From contig NZ_JAGGOS010000054.1 in assembly GCF_018614205.1 (NCBI RefSeq), positions 1-64,000 on the forward strand: a stretch of 64,000 bases of DNA, written 5' to 3'. Position 1 is the first letter of the stretch. Each line of letters begins with the position of its first letter. The notes beneath the pieces are model-generated. The model made no database searches. It worked only from the letters and a program-made list of their open reading frames with translations, and was not told where the DNA came from. Both the position numbers and the translations under genes were made by a program. The stretch is from Streptomyces sp. ISL-36. GTDB taxonomy: Bacteria > Actinomycetota > Actinomycetes > Streptomycetales > Streptomycetaceae. Below are positions 25,377-34,882 of the stretch, in pieces.

Positions 25377-27461
25377 GTGACCACCACCAGCGAAACCGGC
25401 CCCGCGCCCCGGGTCGCCGAGCCCCCCGTGCTCGACAGCCGCCGCCGCAACATCGTCTTCGGCACGATCATGCTCGGCGTCCTGCTCGCCGCGCTGGACC
25501 AGACGATCGTCGGCACCGCCCTGCCGACGATCGTCTCGGACCTGGGCGGCGCCGCCCACATGTCCTGGGTGGTCACCGCCTACCTGCTGGCCGAGACGGT
25601 CGCCACCGTCCTGGTCGGCAAGTTCGGCGACCTCTTCGGCCGCAAGGTGATCTTCCAGATCTCCGCGATCGTCTTCATCACGGGCTCGTTCCTCTGCGGC
25701 CTCGCCGCCAACATGACGCTGCTGATCCTCTGGCGCGGTCTGCAGGGCATCGGCGCCGGCGGCCTGATGGTCACCTCGATGGCGCTGATCGCCGATGTGA
25801 TCCCGCTGCGCGACCGCGGGAAGTACCAGGGCGCGATCGGCGCCGTCTTCGGCGTCTCCACCGTCATCGGACCGCTGCTCGGCGGCCTCTTCACCGATCA
25901 CCTGAGCTGGCGCTGGGCGTTCTACGTCAACGTCCCCATCGCGATCCTGGTCGTCATCGCCGCCGCCCGCACGATTCCCTCCGTGCGCTCCGCGAGCCGG
26001 CCGGTCATCGACTACGCCGGCATCGCGCTCGTCGCGGCCGGTTCCAGCGCGCTGATCCTGGCGACCAGTTGGGGCGGCAACGAGTACGCATGGGGCTCCG
26101 GCGTCATCATCGGGCTGTTCGCCGGCGGTCTGATCGCCCTCGCGCTGTTCTGCTGGGTGGAGACCCGGGCCGCCGAACCGATGCTGCCCATGCGGCTGTT
26201 CGCCAATCCGGTGTTCACCGTCTGCTCCGTGCTGAGCTTCGTGGTGGGCTTCGCCATGCTCGGCTCCATGACCTTCCTCCCGTCGTATCTCCAGTACGTC
26301 GACGGGGACTCGGCCACCCTCTCCGGCATCCGGACCCTGCCGATGGTCGTCGGTCTGCTGATCGCCTCGATCTACAGCGGCAATGTGGTGAGCAAGACCG
26401 GCCGCTACCGCATCTTCCCCATCGCCGGCTGTCTGGTGATGGGGGTCGGCCTCTTCCTTCTGTCGCTGATGGACACGGAGACCGGCACGTGGCTCGAGTC
26501 GCTCTACATGTTCGTGCTGGGTGTGGGCATCGGCCTGTGCATGCAGGTGCTCACGATCGCCGTGCAGAACACCGTGGACTACGCCGATCTCGGCACCGCC
26601 ACCTCGGGCGTCACCTTCTTCCGTACCCTCGGCAGCGCCTTCGGCACGGCCGTCTTCGGCACCATCTACGCCAACTCCCTCCGTCCCAACCTCGGCCAGG
26701 GCGTCGGCGAGGCCGCCGCCCTCCCCGGAGCTCCGGACCCGTCCGTCCTCGCGGGCGCCGCGCAGAGCCCCTCGGGTGTCCACGGGCTGCCGGACGACAT
26801 GGCGGCGCCGATCGTCCAGGCCTATGCGGACACGTTGCACACGGTCTTCCTCTGGACGGTGCCGGTCGCCGCGATCGGCCTCGTCGTGGCGCTCTTTCTG
26901 AAGGAGGTGCCGCTCAGGGACACCGCCCGGGCTTCGGCACCCGACATGGGCGAGGGGTTCGCCTCGCCCACGACGGCGGGCGACTCGGCCAAACTGCTCG
27001 AACTCTCCGTCGGCCGGATCATGCGGAAGACGGGCCTCGACACGGCGCGCCGGATCGTCGCCGACTCCGACACCCGGCTGGACACGGCCGGCGCGTGGGC
27101 GGTGATGCAGGTGGAGCTCTTCACCCGGCTGGTCGGGCACGCCAGCCTGGGTCTGATCTCGGCCGGCCGCCGGGTGCCGCCGGAGGTGCTGCTGCCGGTC
27201 TTCGACCGCATGGTCGACGAGGGGTTCCTGACCAGGGACGGCACACTGCTCTCGCACACGCCGGCGGGGAAGCGGGAGGCCGAGGTCATCACCCATGCCT
27301 GGTCGGACTGGCTCAGCTCCCGGATCGAGCACGAGCGCGGCCGGCCGAGCGGGCCGGAGCTGCGGGCGGCGACGGACGCCATCGCCAAGAAGCTGATCGC
27401 GGAGGATCTCGCGAGCGGCCTGCCGTCGGGCCGCCGCGAGCCGGTCGGCGTGACGTCCTGA
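25377..27461 (+). CDS. DHA2-type MFS drug transporter with C-terminal MarR-like domain
   Basis: A 694-residue protein. Residues about 25-515 form a 14-segment EmrB/QacA-type transporter: [14 protein letters not shown] (motif D1), [10 protein letters not shown] (motif A) and [16 protein letters not shown] (motif C). Such pumps export drugs in exchange for protons. The final 150 residues are soluble and read like a MarR winged helix: [49 protein letters not shown] fused sensor or DNA-binding tail on a pump is unusual in general, though I recall similar Streptomyces proteins. GTG start; TGAGG upstream. Confidence 0.88.
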   Translation: MTTTSETGPAPRVAEPPVLDSRRRNIVFGTIMLGVLLAALDQTIVGTALPTIVSDLGGAAHMSWVVTAYLLAETVATVLVGKFGDLFGRKVIFQISAIVFITGSFLCGLAANMTLLILWRGLQGIGAGGLMVTSMALIADVIPLRDRGKYQGAIGAVFGVSTVIGPLLGGLFTDHLSWRWAFYVNVPIAILVVIAAARTIPSVRSASRPVIDYAGIALVAAGSSALILATSWGGNEYAWGSGVIIGLFAGGLIALALFCWVETRAAEPMLPMRLFANPVFTVCSVLSFVVGFAMLGSMTFLPSYLQYVDGDSATLSGIRTLPMVVGLLIASIYSGNVVSKTGRYRIFPIAGCLVMGVGLFLLSLMDTETGTWLESLYMFVLGVGIGLCMQVLTIAVQNTVDYADLGTATSGVTFFRTLGSAFGTAVFGTIYANSLRPNLGQGVGEAAALPGAPDPSVLAGAAQSPSGVHGLPDDMAAPIVQAYADTLHTVFLWTVPVAAIGLVVALFLKEVPLRDTARASAPDMGEGFASPTTAGDSAKLLELSVGRIMRKTGLDTARRIVADSDTRLDTAGAWAVMQVELFTRLVGHASLGLISAGRRVPPEVLLPVFDRMVDEGFLTRDGTLLSHTPAGKREAEVITHAWSDWLSSRIEHERGRPSGPELRAATDAIAKKLIAEDLASGLPSGRREPVGVTS

Positions 27462-27511
27462 TCAGGAGTCGGGTGTCGGGCCGCCGCGAGACGGTCGGCG
27501 TCACGTCCTGA
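27425..27511. repeat. 37 bp direct repeat at the 3' end of the efflux gene
   Basis: 27425-27461 (last codons plus TGA) is repeated at 27475-27511 with two mismatches, period 50. The palindrome TCCTGATCAGGA (27456-27467) straddles the real stop codon. The second copy is downstream of the stop and so is a non-coding echo of the gene end. Confidence 0.9.
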
Positions 27512-27529
27512 CCGAGGCGCTCGGTGGCG

Positions 27530-27551
27530 GGCGCCCTCGGGCCGAGGCGCC
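27530..27551. terminator. Hairpin between efflux and SEC-C genes
   Basis: GGCGCCCTCGG (27530-27540) pairs with CCGAGGCGCC (27542-27551) with one bulged base and a very short loop. It sits between convergent genes. Confidence 0.4.
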
Positions 27552-27591
27552 GTCTTCGGGCGCAGTTCACGGGCGCCGCGCCGGCCCGCCC

Positions 27592-28038
27592 TCACGCGCC
27601 GTCGAGGAACTCCCCGTCCACATACACCCATGCCCCCTCGTGCCGCCGGAAACGGCTGCGCTCGTGCAGTGAGCCGGGCGCTCCTCCGTGGGTGTACCGG
27701 GCGACGAAGGTGACGGTCCCGTCCTGGTGGAAGGCGGTGCCGTCGGTCGTGTCCCGGATCTCCAGGCCCGTCCAGCGCAGTGACCGGTCGAAGTCGACCT
27801 CGCCGGGCCGGGTCTCCGGCGCCCAGGTGCGCAGCAGATACGCCTCGTCGCGGACGACGAAGGCGCTGTAGCGGGAGCGCATGAGGAGCTCCGCCGTGGG
27901 TGCGGTGGTCGGGCCGGCGTGGAAGCGCCCGCAGCACGCGCCGTAGGTGGCGGTGAGACCGCAGGGGCAGGGGGTGTCTGCGGAGACGGCGGGGCGCTGG
28001 GGCCGGGTGGGGTTCTTGCGGGCGTTGCGTCGGGACAT
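27592..28038 (-). CDS. YchJ/UPF0225 family protein with SEC-C motif
   Basis: A 148-residue protein. The N-terminus has the SEC-C zinc-binding motif PCPCGLTATYGACCGRFH; the remainder is an NTF2-like domain (ELLMRSRYSAFVVRDEAYLL, TWAPETRP, TVTFVARYTHGG). The function of YchJ proteins is not established. The ATG at 28036-28038 lacks a clear ribosome site; ACAAT about 6 nt upstream hints at a leaderless start. It converges on the efflux gene. Confidence 0.88.
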   Translation of the reverse strand: MSRRNARKNPTRPQRPAVSADTPCPCGLTATYGACCGRFHAGPTTAPTAELLMRSRYSAFVVRDEAYLLRTWAPETRPGEVDFDRSLRWTGLEIRDTTDGTAFHQDGTVTFVARYTHGGAPGSLHERSRFRRHEGAWVYVDGEFLDGA

Positions 28039-28155
28039 GGGGCCATTGTGTCGTGGGGCGTCCGAGGTCGGGATCGCGCCATGTGTGCGGCGGGGGCCGC
28101 GCGGGCCTTCCGGGTACCGGTGGACGCCCGTATGCTCCTGCGCCGGACGTGACTG

Positions 28156-28168
28156 TTACCGCCGGTAA
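28156..28168 (+). promoter_or_regulatory. TTACC-GCC-GGTAA dyad before the FAD oxidoreductase gene
   Basis: Perfect 5 nt arms around a 3 nt centre, 12 nt upstream of the ATG. A -10-like TATGCT lies at 28131-28136, so the dyad would sit just after the transcription start. Likely repressor site; the protein is unknown. Confidence 0.4.
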
Positions 28169-28180
28169 AGGGGTTGGGGC

Positions 28181-29983
28181 ATGAACCGTACGGGCACCTC
28201 GCGACGCACCTTCGTGACCACGGCCGCCGCGGTCACCGGCGCGGCCGCCGTCGTAGCCGTACCGGCCTCGGCCACCGCGGCCGAGACGACGGTGGCCGAG
28301 ACGAGGACGCCGGCCGCCGCGGCCCCCTCCGTCGCCGTGCTCGGCGGCGGGGTCGCCGGTCTGACCGCCGCCCACGAACTGGCCGAACGCGGCTTCCGTG
28401 TCACCGTCTACGAGCGCCGGGCGCTCGGCGGAAAGGCCCGTTCGATGGACGTGCCGGACAGCGCGCGCGGCGGCCGGCGGGCGCTCCCCGCCGAGCACGG
28501 CTTCCGGTTCATCCCCGGCATCTATCACAACCTCCCCGACACCATGCGGCGCATCCCCTTCCCCGGGAACGCGAACGGCGTCTGGGACAACCTGGTCGCC
28601 CCCGCCGAGATGTCCTTCGCCCGCACCGGCCGTGAGGACCTGCGCATCCCGCTCCCCTGGCCCGGCCACCGGCCCGCCGAGCTCACGCTCGACGAGATCC
28701 GCCGCGCCCTGACCGCGCTCCTGGAGACCGTCCGCTCCATCCCGCTCGCCGAGGCCGCGTACTTCGTCAACCGCTTCCTGGTCTTCCTCACCAGCTGCGA
28801 CGAGCGGCGGAACGAGACCTGGGAGCGGACCCCGTGGTGGGAGTTCCTGCGGGCCGAGCGGATGAGCTACGACTACCAGCGCATCCTCGCCGTCGGCCTC
28901 ACCCGCAACATCGTGGCCACCAAGGCCGAGGAGGCCAGCACCCGTACGGTCGCCACGCTCCTGGAGGCCTTCGCCTTCAACGCCCTCGGCCGTGGCGCCG
29001 ACGGGCCCCTCGACCGGATCCTGAACCTGCCCACCAACGAGGCCTGGATCGACCCGTGGGTCGCCCATCTGACCGGCCTGGGCGTCGAGTTCCGGGTCGG
29101 CTGGACCGTACGGGAGATGGCGTACGACTCCGGAGCCGGACGGATCGCGGCGGCGGTGATCGAGGACCCGCAGGGCGTCCGCCGTTCGATGACCGCCGAC
29201 CATTACGTCTCCGCGATGCCGGTCGAGCACGCCCGGCGGACCTGGGGCGCGGCGCTGCGGGCGGCCGACCCGCAGCTCGCGCGGTGCGACAGGCTGGAGA
29301 CGGACTGGATGACGGGCATTCAGTTCTATCTGACCGAGCCCGCACCGCTGTTGGCCGGTCATGCCAACTGCATCGACTCGCCCTGGTCCCTGACGTGCAT
29401 CCAGCAGGCGGGGCACTGGCCGTCCCGCGACTTCGCCGCCGACTACGGCGACGGGTCCGTCGTCGACTGCCTCTCGGTGGACATCTCGGAGTGGGACCGG
29501 CCCGGCGTCCTCTACGGCAGGACGGCCAAGCAGTGCACCCGCACCGAGGTGGCCCGGGAGGTGTGGGCGCAGCTCAAGGCCGCCTTCAACGACACGGGCC
29601 GTACGGTGCTCAAGGACGGCGCCCTGCACTCCTGGTCCCTCGACCCGGGCGTGGACGGCCTCGGCACCCCGAACCCGACCAACGACGACCAGCTCCTCAT
29701 CCACCCCGTCGGCACCTTCCACAACCGCCCGCGGGCGGCGACGAAGATCCCCAACTTCTACCTGGCCGGCGACTACGTCGCCGTCGACATCGACCTCGCG
29801 ACGATGGAGGGCGCCAACGCCTCCGCCCGCCAGGCGGTCAACGCGCTCCTCGACCGTACGGGCTCGGCCGCCGCGCGCTGCACGGTGAAGCCGCTCTTCC
29901 GCGCCCCCGAGCTGGAGGCCCTCAAACGGCACGACCGGCTCCGCCACCGTCTCGGTCTGCGCAACGCCCTCGACGCGGGCTGA
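28181..29983 (+). CDS. Tat-exported FAD-dependent amine oxidase/phytoene-desaturase-like protein
   Basis: A 600-residue protein. A twin-arginine signal is present (TSRRTFVTTAAAVTG, then a hydrophobic Ala/Val stretch). Residues about 51-80 carry the FAD motif VAVLGGGVAGLTAAHELAER and the Glu of TVYERR. The C-terminal FAD loop reads NFYLAGDYVAVDIDLATMEG. This resembles hydroxysqualene dehydroxylase and carotenoid desaturase relatives, here predicted to act outside the membrane. The substrate is unknown. A dyad precedes the gene. Confidence 0.85.
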   Translation: MNRTGTSRRTFVTTAAAVTGAAAVVAVPASATAAETTVAETRTPAAAAPSVAVLGGGVAGLTAAHELAERGFRVTVYERRALGGKARSMDVPDSARGGRRALPAEHGFRFIPGIYHNLPDTMRRIPFPGNANGVWDNLVAPAEMSFARTGREDLRIPLPWPGHRPAELTLDEIRRALTALLETVRSIPLAEAAYFVNRFLVFLTSCDERRNETWERTPWWEFLRAERMSYDYQRILAVGLTRNIVATKAEEASTRTVATLLEAFAFNALGRGADGPLDRILNLPTNEAWIDPWVAHLTGLGVEFRVGWTVREMAYDSGAGRIAAAVIEDPQGVRRSMTADHYVSAMPVEHARRTWGAALRAADPQLARCDRLETDWMTGIQFYLTEPAPLLAGHANCIDSPWSLTCIQQAGHWPSRDFAADYGDGSVVDCLSVDISEWDRPGVLYGRTAKQCTRTEVAREVWAQLKAAFNDTGRTVLKDGALHSWSLDPGVDGLGTPNPTNDDQLLIHPVGTFHNRPRAATKIPNFYLAGDYVAVDIDLATMEGANASARQAVNALLDRTGSAAARCTVKPLFRAPELEALKRHDRLRHRLGLRNALDAG

Positions 29984-29995
29984 CCGCCCCCTCGC

Positions 29996-30382
29996 TCAGG
30001 GGCGGTAGCGCAGCGGATGCTCCTCGGGCACTTCGACGACGGCGATCCGGACGCCGTCGGGGTCAGCGATCCACATCTCGACCAGGCCCCAGGGCTCCTT
30101 CACCGGCTCCCGGAGCACCTCCACCTCCTTGCCTCGCAGCTCCTCGCGGACCGCGCGCACATCGTCCACCTGCAGCCAGAGCCGCAGCTCCGGCGGGGGC
30201 GGGGGCGCGGCGGCTCGCCCGGAGACCTCCAGGAAGCCGCCGCCGAGGAAGTAGACGGTGCCCCGATCGGGTCCGGTGCCGAACTCGCGGTACACCGCGA
30301 GCCCGAGCGTCTCGCCGTAGAAACGCCGGGATCGCTCGGGATCGGCCGGCCGAAGCAGAATCCGGCTGCTCAGTACGTGCAT
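29996..30382 (-). CDS. VOC family protein
   Basis: A 128-residue VOC-fold protein: VLSSRILLRPADPERSRRFY, FLGGGFLEVSG, a Pro-rich loop, LWLQVDDVRAVREEL, and MWIADPDGVRIAVVEVP. Two metal-ligand positions look preserved (Glu in FLEVSG and Glu in VVEVP). It is divergent from the GH4 gene with only 17 nt between start codons and appears leaderless (TACGCT, 6 nt, ATG). Confidence 0.86.
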   Translation of the reverse strand: MHVLSSRILLRPADPERSRRFYGETLGLAVYREFGTGPDRGTVYFLGGGFLEVSGRAAAPPPPPELRLWLQVDDVRAVREELRGKEVEVLREPVKEPWGLVEMWIADPDGVRIAVVEVPEEHPLRYRP

Positions 30383-30387
30383 CGCAG

Positions 30388-30394
30388 TAGCGTA
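30388..30394. promoter_or_regulatory. Shared -10 element of two divergent leaderless genes
   Basis: The heptamer TAGCGTA reads TAGCGT on the plus strand (30388-30393) and TACGCT on the minus strand (30394-30389). Each lies exactly 6 nt from its ATG (30400 and 30382). The two -10 boxes overlap almost completely. Confidence 0.45.
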
Positions 30395-30399
30395 CGACC

Positions 30400-31743
30400 A
30401 TGAAACTGACGATTCTCGGAGGCGGCGGATTCCGGGTCCCGCTCGTGTACGGCGCGCTGCTGGCGGACCACGCCGAGGGGCGGGTCAGCCACGTCACGCT
30501 TCACGACCTCGACGCCGGACGGCTCTCGGCCGTCGCCCGGGTCCTCGCCGAGCAGGGTGCTGGGGTGGCCGACGCCCCGTCGGTCGAGGCGACGACGGAC
30601 CTGGACGAGGCGCTGCGCGGCGCCGACTTCGTCTTCTCGGCGATCCGGGTGGGCGGTCTCGAAGGCCGGGCGGCCGACGAGCGGATCGCGCTCGCCGAAG
30701 GGGTGCTCGGCCAGGAGACGGTCGGCGCGGGCGGTATCGCCTACGGTCTGCGGACGGTGCCCGTCGCCTTGCACATCGCCCGGCGGGTCGCCGCACTCGC
30801 CCCGGACGCCTGGGTCATCAACTTCACCAACCCGGCCGGTCTGGTGACCGAGGCCATGTCCCGGGTCCTCGGGGACCGGGTCATCGGCATCTGCGACTCT
30901 CCCGTGGGACTGGGCCGCCGGGTCGCCCGGATCCTCGGCGCCGACCCCGACGAGGCGTGGATCGACTACGTGGGTCTGAACCACCTCGGCTGGCTGCGCG
31001 GTCTGCGGGTCGGCGGACGTGACCAGCTGCCGCGTCTGCTCGCGGACGAGCAGGCGCTCGGCTCCTTCGAGGAGGGCAAGCTCTTCGGCGCCGACTGGCT
31101 GCGCTCGTTGGGCGCGATCCCCAACGAGTACCTGCACTACTACTACTTCAACCGGGAGGCCGTTCAGGCCTACCAGCGGGCCGAGCGGACCCGGGGCGCC
31201 TATCTCCTCGGCCAACAGGCCGGTTTCTACGAGGAGATGAGCAAGCCCGACACGCCTGCGCTGGCCACCTGGCAGCGCACCCTCGCCGACCGGGAGGCCA
31301 CGTACATGGCCGCCAACCGGGAGGCCGCCGGGGTGGGCGAGCGGGACGAGGACGACCTGGAGTCGGGCGGGTACGAGAAGGTCGCCCTGGCGCTGATGCG
31401 GGCGATCGCGCGCAACGAGCGCGCCACCCTCATCCTCAACGTCCGTAATCGCACGACCCTTTCGGTGCTCGACGCGGACGCGGTCGTCGAGGTGCCCTGT
31501 TTCGTGGACGCGGCCGGCGCGCACCCGGTGTCGGTGGCACCCCTGCCGTACCACGCGGTGGGTCTGGTGACGGCGGTCAAGGCGGTCGAACGCGAGGTGC
31601 TGGCGGCGGCGGAGAGCGGATCGCGTGCGACGGCGGTCAAGGCGTTCGCGCTGCATCCACTGGTGGACTCGGTGACCGTGGCGCGCCGGCTGGTCGACGG
31701 CTACACGGCCGAGCACGAGGGTCTGGCGTACCTGCGAAGGTGA
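30400..31743 (+). CDS. GH4 family 6-phospho-glycosidase-like enzyme
   Basis: A 447-residue glycoside hydrolase family 4 protein; these need NAD and Mn and usually hydrolyse 6-phospho-beta-glucosides. Visible: N-terminal LTILGGGGFRVPLVYGALL (NAD fold), the metal-binding cysteine and histidine ICDSPVG (Cys165) and LNHLGW (His195), and FNREAVQAYQR. Length is normal. There is no PTS or transporter gene next to it, so the sugar source is unclear. Probably leaderless (TAGCGT 6 nt before the ATG). Confidence 0.9.
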   Translation: MKLTILGGGGFRVPLVYGALLADHAEGRVSHVTLHDLDAGRLSAVARVLAEQGAGVADAPSVEATTDLDEALRGADFVFSAIRVGGLEGRAADERIALAEGVLGQETVGAGGIAYGLRTVPVALHIARRVAALAPDAWVINFTNPAGLVTEAMSRVLGDRVIGICDSPVGLGRRVARILGADPDEAWIDYVGLNHLGWLRGLRVGGRDQLPRLLADEQALGSFEEGKLFGADWLRSLGAIPNEYLHYYYFNREAVQAYQRAERTRGAYLLGQQAGFYEEMSKPDTPALATWQRTLADREATYMAANREAAGVGERDEDDLESGGYEKVALALMRAIARNERATLILNVRNRTTLSVLDADAVVEVPCFVDAAGAHPVSVAPLPYHAVGLVTAVKAVEREVLAAAESGSRATAVKAFALHPLVDSVTVARRLVDGYTAEHEGLAYLRR

Positions 31744-31811
31744 GGCGACAGGCCGACGACGGCTGGTGAACATCTTTACGTCACTCGGGGCACGGCCTAC
31801 GCTCGCGCCCC

Positions 31812-33704
31812 ATGGATTCTCCTGGCATGCGTTTTCGAAGGGCGGCGGCCGGCCTCACGACGGCCTGTCTGCTGACCGCCGGTCTGGTCGGCGCCGGACC
31901 GGCGGTCGCCGGACCGGCGCCCGTCATCGAGGCCGCCACCGTCGTCCCCGTCCAGACGACCGGCCCCGCGGACAAGCGGTTCAACCTGGTGGTCATGGGC
32001 GACGGTTACACGGCCGAGGAGATGCCGGCGTTCCGCGCCGACGTCGAGAAGCATCTGAACGTTCTGTGGAGCATCGAGCCGTTCGCCTCGTACCGTTCGT
32101 ACATCAACGTCTGGGCGGTGGAGGTGCCTTCGCGCGAGTCGGGCGTCGACTGCGACCCGGGGCTCGACGCCCCGCGCCGGGACACCGCCCTGGGCATGGG
32201 CTTCTGGGGCGGCTGCGACCCGGACAGCGTGCAGCGGCTGCTGACCGTCGACAGCAGGCTCGCCGGCGCGCTCGCCGATCTCGTACCGGGTACGAGCGGC
32301 GCCAACCGGCAGATCGTGGCGCTGGCCCACAGCGACACCTACGGCGGGGCGGGGGGCAGTTACGCCACGGCGTCCGGCGGGAACGCCCTCTCCTCCCTCA
32401 TCACCCCGCACGAGATCGGCCACTCGCTGGGCAGGCTCCAGGACGAGTACGACTACTACGCGCGTGGGGTCCCCGGCGGCGTGTACTCCGGCCCCGAGCC
32501 CTCCTCGGCGCATCACACGCTCCGCACCGAGCGGGAGATGCGGGACGAGCGCGCCAAGTGGTGGCGCTGGCTGGGCGAACGCAGCGAGGCGGGCGGCGTC
32601 ATCGGCCGGTACGAGGGCGGGCTGTACAGCACCGGTGGTGTCTGGCGGCCGAGCAAGCACTCGATCATGAAGACGCTCGGCTACGCCTTCGACCAGGTGG
32701 AGCGGGAGGTGATGGTCCAGGCGATCTCGGCGAAGGTGGACCTCGTCCAGGGCCACACCCCCGACACGGCCCCGATCGGCGCCGACCGGACGGTGTGGGT
32801 CGACACCTTGCACCCGCTCGGTGGAGAACTCGATGTGGTGTGGCGGCTGGACGGCCGGGCGCTGGACCGTGGCAACGCCCGCACCCTGGACCTGCGCGAG
32901 CTGGCCCTCTCCCCCGGCGCCCACACGCTGACGGCGACGGTGAGCGACCCGACCCCGTTCGTCCGCGACCCCGCCGTGCGGGGCTCCGCCGCCCTGACCC
33001 GTACGGTGACGTGGACGGTCGACCCCGCGCTCAGCACACCCCGGGACGACGTCGGGGCCGCGTTCACCGGCCACACCCCGACCGAGGCGCCCGTCGGAGG
33101 GCGGTCGGTGGTCCACGCCGACACCACCCACCCGACCCACCGCACCTTCGCCGTCCGGTGGCGCCTCGACGGCCGTACCGTCGCGAACCCGGGCAACGAC
33201 CGTGATCTGGACCTGCGTTCGCTCCGCCTCACCGACGGCACCCACACCCTGACGGCACGGATTCCCGGCTCGGACGCCGAGTTGAGGTGGACGGTCGACG
33301 CCCGGGCGGCGTCGACGTCGTACGAACTGTCACCGCCGCTGCGCACGGTGCAGCGGCCGGGCAGGCCGGTCGAGTACGTCTACGACGGCGAGTTCACGAT
33401 GCGGCTGGCGGGGCGGGACGACCGACCGGGGCCCGTGGTGAGCCAGTTCCGCGTGGACGGCGACGGCTGGTACACGTACTACGGCTGGCCCACGGACGCC
33501 GACGCGCCGTTCCGCTTCTCGCCGGGCGGCACGGTGATCGACGACCTCGTGTACGGGAAGCTGGGCCGGAGCCGCGCGGTCCCGTGGGACGACGCCACGC
33601 CGGACTACGGCACGCACACGGTGGAGTACCGCACGATCGACGCGGCGGGGAACGTGGGCGCGGCGCGGACGTTCCTGGTGACGCTGGTGGAGCCCCGGGG
33701 CTGA
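31812..33704 (+). CDS. Secreted M64 family metallopeptidase
   Basis: A 630-residue exported zinc peptidase of the IgA-peptidase M64 family. Signal peptide: about residues 1-33, ending GPAVAGPA. Catalytic motif TPHEIGHSLGRLQDEYDY with His200, Glu201, His204. Residues about 295-500 hold two Ig-like repeats (each ends in a TLDLRELALSPGAHTLTA-like strand set), and a C-terminal beta domain of about 120 residues follows. ATG 31812 lies 8 nt after TACGCT; a second ATG at 31827 is possible. A strong terminator follows. Confidence 0.88.
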   Translation: MDSPGMRFRRAAAGLTTACLLTAGLVGAGPAVAGPAPVIEAATVVPVQTTGPADKRFNLVVMGDGYTAEEMPAFRADVEKHLNVLWSIEPFASYRSYINVWAVEVPSRESGVDCDPGLDAPRRDTALGMGFWGGCDPDSVQRLLTVDSRLAGALADLVPGTSGANRQIVALAHSDTYGGAGGSYATASGGNALSSLITPHEIGHSLGRLQDEYDYYARGVPGGVYSGPEPSSAHHTLRTEREMRDERAKWWRWLGERSEAGGVIGRYEGGLYSTGGVWRPSKHSIMKTLGYAFDQVEREVMVQAISAKVDLVQGHTPDTAPIGADRTVWVDTLHPLGGELDVVWRLDGRALDRGNARTLDLRELALSPGAHTLTATVSDPTPFVRDPAVRGSAALTRTVTWTVDPALSTPRDDVGAAFTGHTPTEAPVGGRSVVHADTTHPTHRTFAVRWRLDGRTVANPGNDRDLDLRSLRLTDGTHTLTARIPGSDAELRWTVDARAASTSYELSPPLRTVQRPGRPVEYVYDGEFTMRLAGRDDRPGPVVSQFRVDGDGWYTYYGWPTDADAPFRFSPGGTVIDDLVYGKLGRSRAVPWDDATPDYGTHTVEYRTIDAAGNVGAARTFLVTLVEPRG

Positions 33705-33709
33705 CGGCC

Positions 33710-33743
33710 GAAGGCCCGCGGACCGGACGGTCCGCGGGCCTTC
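33710..33743. terminator. Strong bidirectional terminator
   Basis: Perfect 16 nt arms (33710-33725 and 33728-33743) separated by 2 nt, between convergent genes. Left arm GAAGGCCCGCGGACCG. No U-tract, as usual in Streptomyces. Confidence 0.85.
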
Positions 33744-33762
33744 GAGCGGGTACGGCGACAGG

Positions 33763-34569
33763 TCAGAGCTTGCGGCCGACGCCGGCCCACCCCGGGATGG
33801 GGTCGTCGCCCTGAACCGGGACGGCCTCGCCCAGCTCCGGGTGCCACTCAGCCGTGAGCGAGACGCCGGGCTCGACCAGCTCGAGGCCGTCGAAGAACGC
33901 GGCCAGCTCGTCCCGCGAACGCGGGCGCAGGGTCAGGCCACGGGCCTTGTACATGCCGACGGCCTTCGCCGCGCCCTCCGGGTCGAAGTCCCCGGTGACG
34001 TGCGACAGGACGAGGTAGCTGCCCGGTGCGAGCTTCTCGACGAGCTTGCCGACCAGGTCGTACGCGCCGTCCTCGTCCCCGACGAAGTGCAGCAGGGCGA
34101 GCATCGACAGCGCGATGGGCTGGTCGAAATCAAGGACCTTTCCGGCCCTTTCGAGGATCAGTTCGGGGTCGCGGGCGTCCGCCTGGATGTACTCGGTGGC
34201 CCCTTCGGGCGTCGAGCGCAGCAGCGCGGCCGCGTGCGCGAGCACGATCGGATCGTTGTCGCAGTAGACGACCCTGGACTCGGGCGCGGCCTCCTGGGCG
34301 ATCTGGTGCAGGTTGGGCTCGGTCGGGATGCCCGTGCCGATGTCCAGGTACTGCCGTACGCCGTTGGCGCTGAGCCAGCGGATGGCGCGGTGCATGAAGG
34401 CCCGGTTGACCCGGGCCATGTCCCGGCCGCGGGCGTCGACGGTGAGCAGCTGCCGGGCCATCTCCTCGTCGACCGGATAGTTGTCCTTGCCGCCCAGGAA
34501 CCAGTCGTACATCCGTGCGGGATGCGGCTTGCTGGTGTCGATCCGTACGGCTGCGGGGTCCTGGGTCAT
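33763..34569 (-). CDS. DUF574-type SAM-dependent methyltransferase
   Basis: A 268-residue protein of the SAM-methyltransferase group formerly DUF574, abundant in Streptomyces. Diagnostic start: IDTSKPHPARMYDWFLGGKDNYPVDEE (only the core HPARMYDWFLGGKDNYP is diagnostic); SAM loop YLDIGTGIPTEPNLH; VVYCDNDPIVLAHA. The methylated substrate is not known. CAGGAG precedes the ATG. These genes often lie beside XRE/DUF397 pairs, as here. Confidence 0.9.
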   Translation of the reverse strand: MTQDPAAVRIDTSKPHPARMYDWFLGGKDNYPVDEEMARQLLTVDARGRDMARVNRAFMHRAIRWLSANGVRQYLDIGTGIPTEPNLHQIAQEAAPESRVVYCDNDPIVLAHAAALLRSTPEGATEYIQADARDPELILERAGKVLDFDQPIALSMLALLHFVGDEDGAYDLVGKLVEKLAPGSYLVLSHVTGDFDPEGAAKAVGMYKARGLTLRPRSRDELAAFFDGLELVEPGVSLTAEWHPELGEAVPVQGDDPIPGWAGVGRKL

Positions 34570-34645
34570 CGGGGCTCCTGGTCGGCGGAGGAACTACGGT
34601 TGCTGGAGCAAGAGTTACGCGACGGTAGGGGTGTGACGGAAGGGG

Positions 34646-34882
34646 TCAGGTGAGCAGAAAGTCGGCCTGACCGGATTTCGCTCCTTGGATGAACGCGGCG
34701 ATCTCGCCGTGGGTGTAGATGAGCGCTGGTCCTTCAGGGTCTGCGGACTGTCGCACGGCGACTCTGCCGTCGGCCAGCTTCATGGCCTCCACGCAGTTGC
34801 CCCCGTTCCCGCCGCTCCAGGGCTTGTGCCATCCCTCGGCACCGAGCTCCGCGGCGGGCATGCCGTTGTATATGCGATCCAT
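34646..34882 (-). CDS. DUF397 protein
   Basis: A 78-residue DUF397 protein: WHKPWSGGNGGNCVEAMKLADGRVAVRQSADPEGPALIYTHGE with the typical GNCVEA and RDSKDP-like positions (here RQSADPEGP). These act with adjacent XRE/DUF5753 regulators in Streptomyces development and antibiotic control. The ATG abuts the TGA of the regulator gene with no gap, and AAGGAG lies within that gene's last codons. Confidence 0.92.
   Translation of the reverse strand: MDRIYNGMPAAELGAEGWHKPWSGGNGGNCVEAMKLADGRVAVRQSADPEGPALIYTHGEIAAFIQGAKSGQADFLLT

Noticed and set aside
24828-27332. An 834-codon minus-strand frame over the MFS gene
   Set aside because: Asp/Gly/His-rich composition with no fold; mirror image of the transporter's codon bias.
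26822-29947. A 1041-codon open frame on the minus strand over the efflux, SEC-C and FAD oxidoreductase genes
   Set aside because: It is antisense to well-recognised proteins and has no domain of its own; long stop-free antisense frames are expected at 72 % GC.
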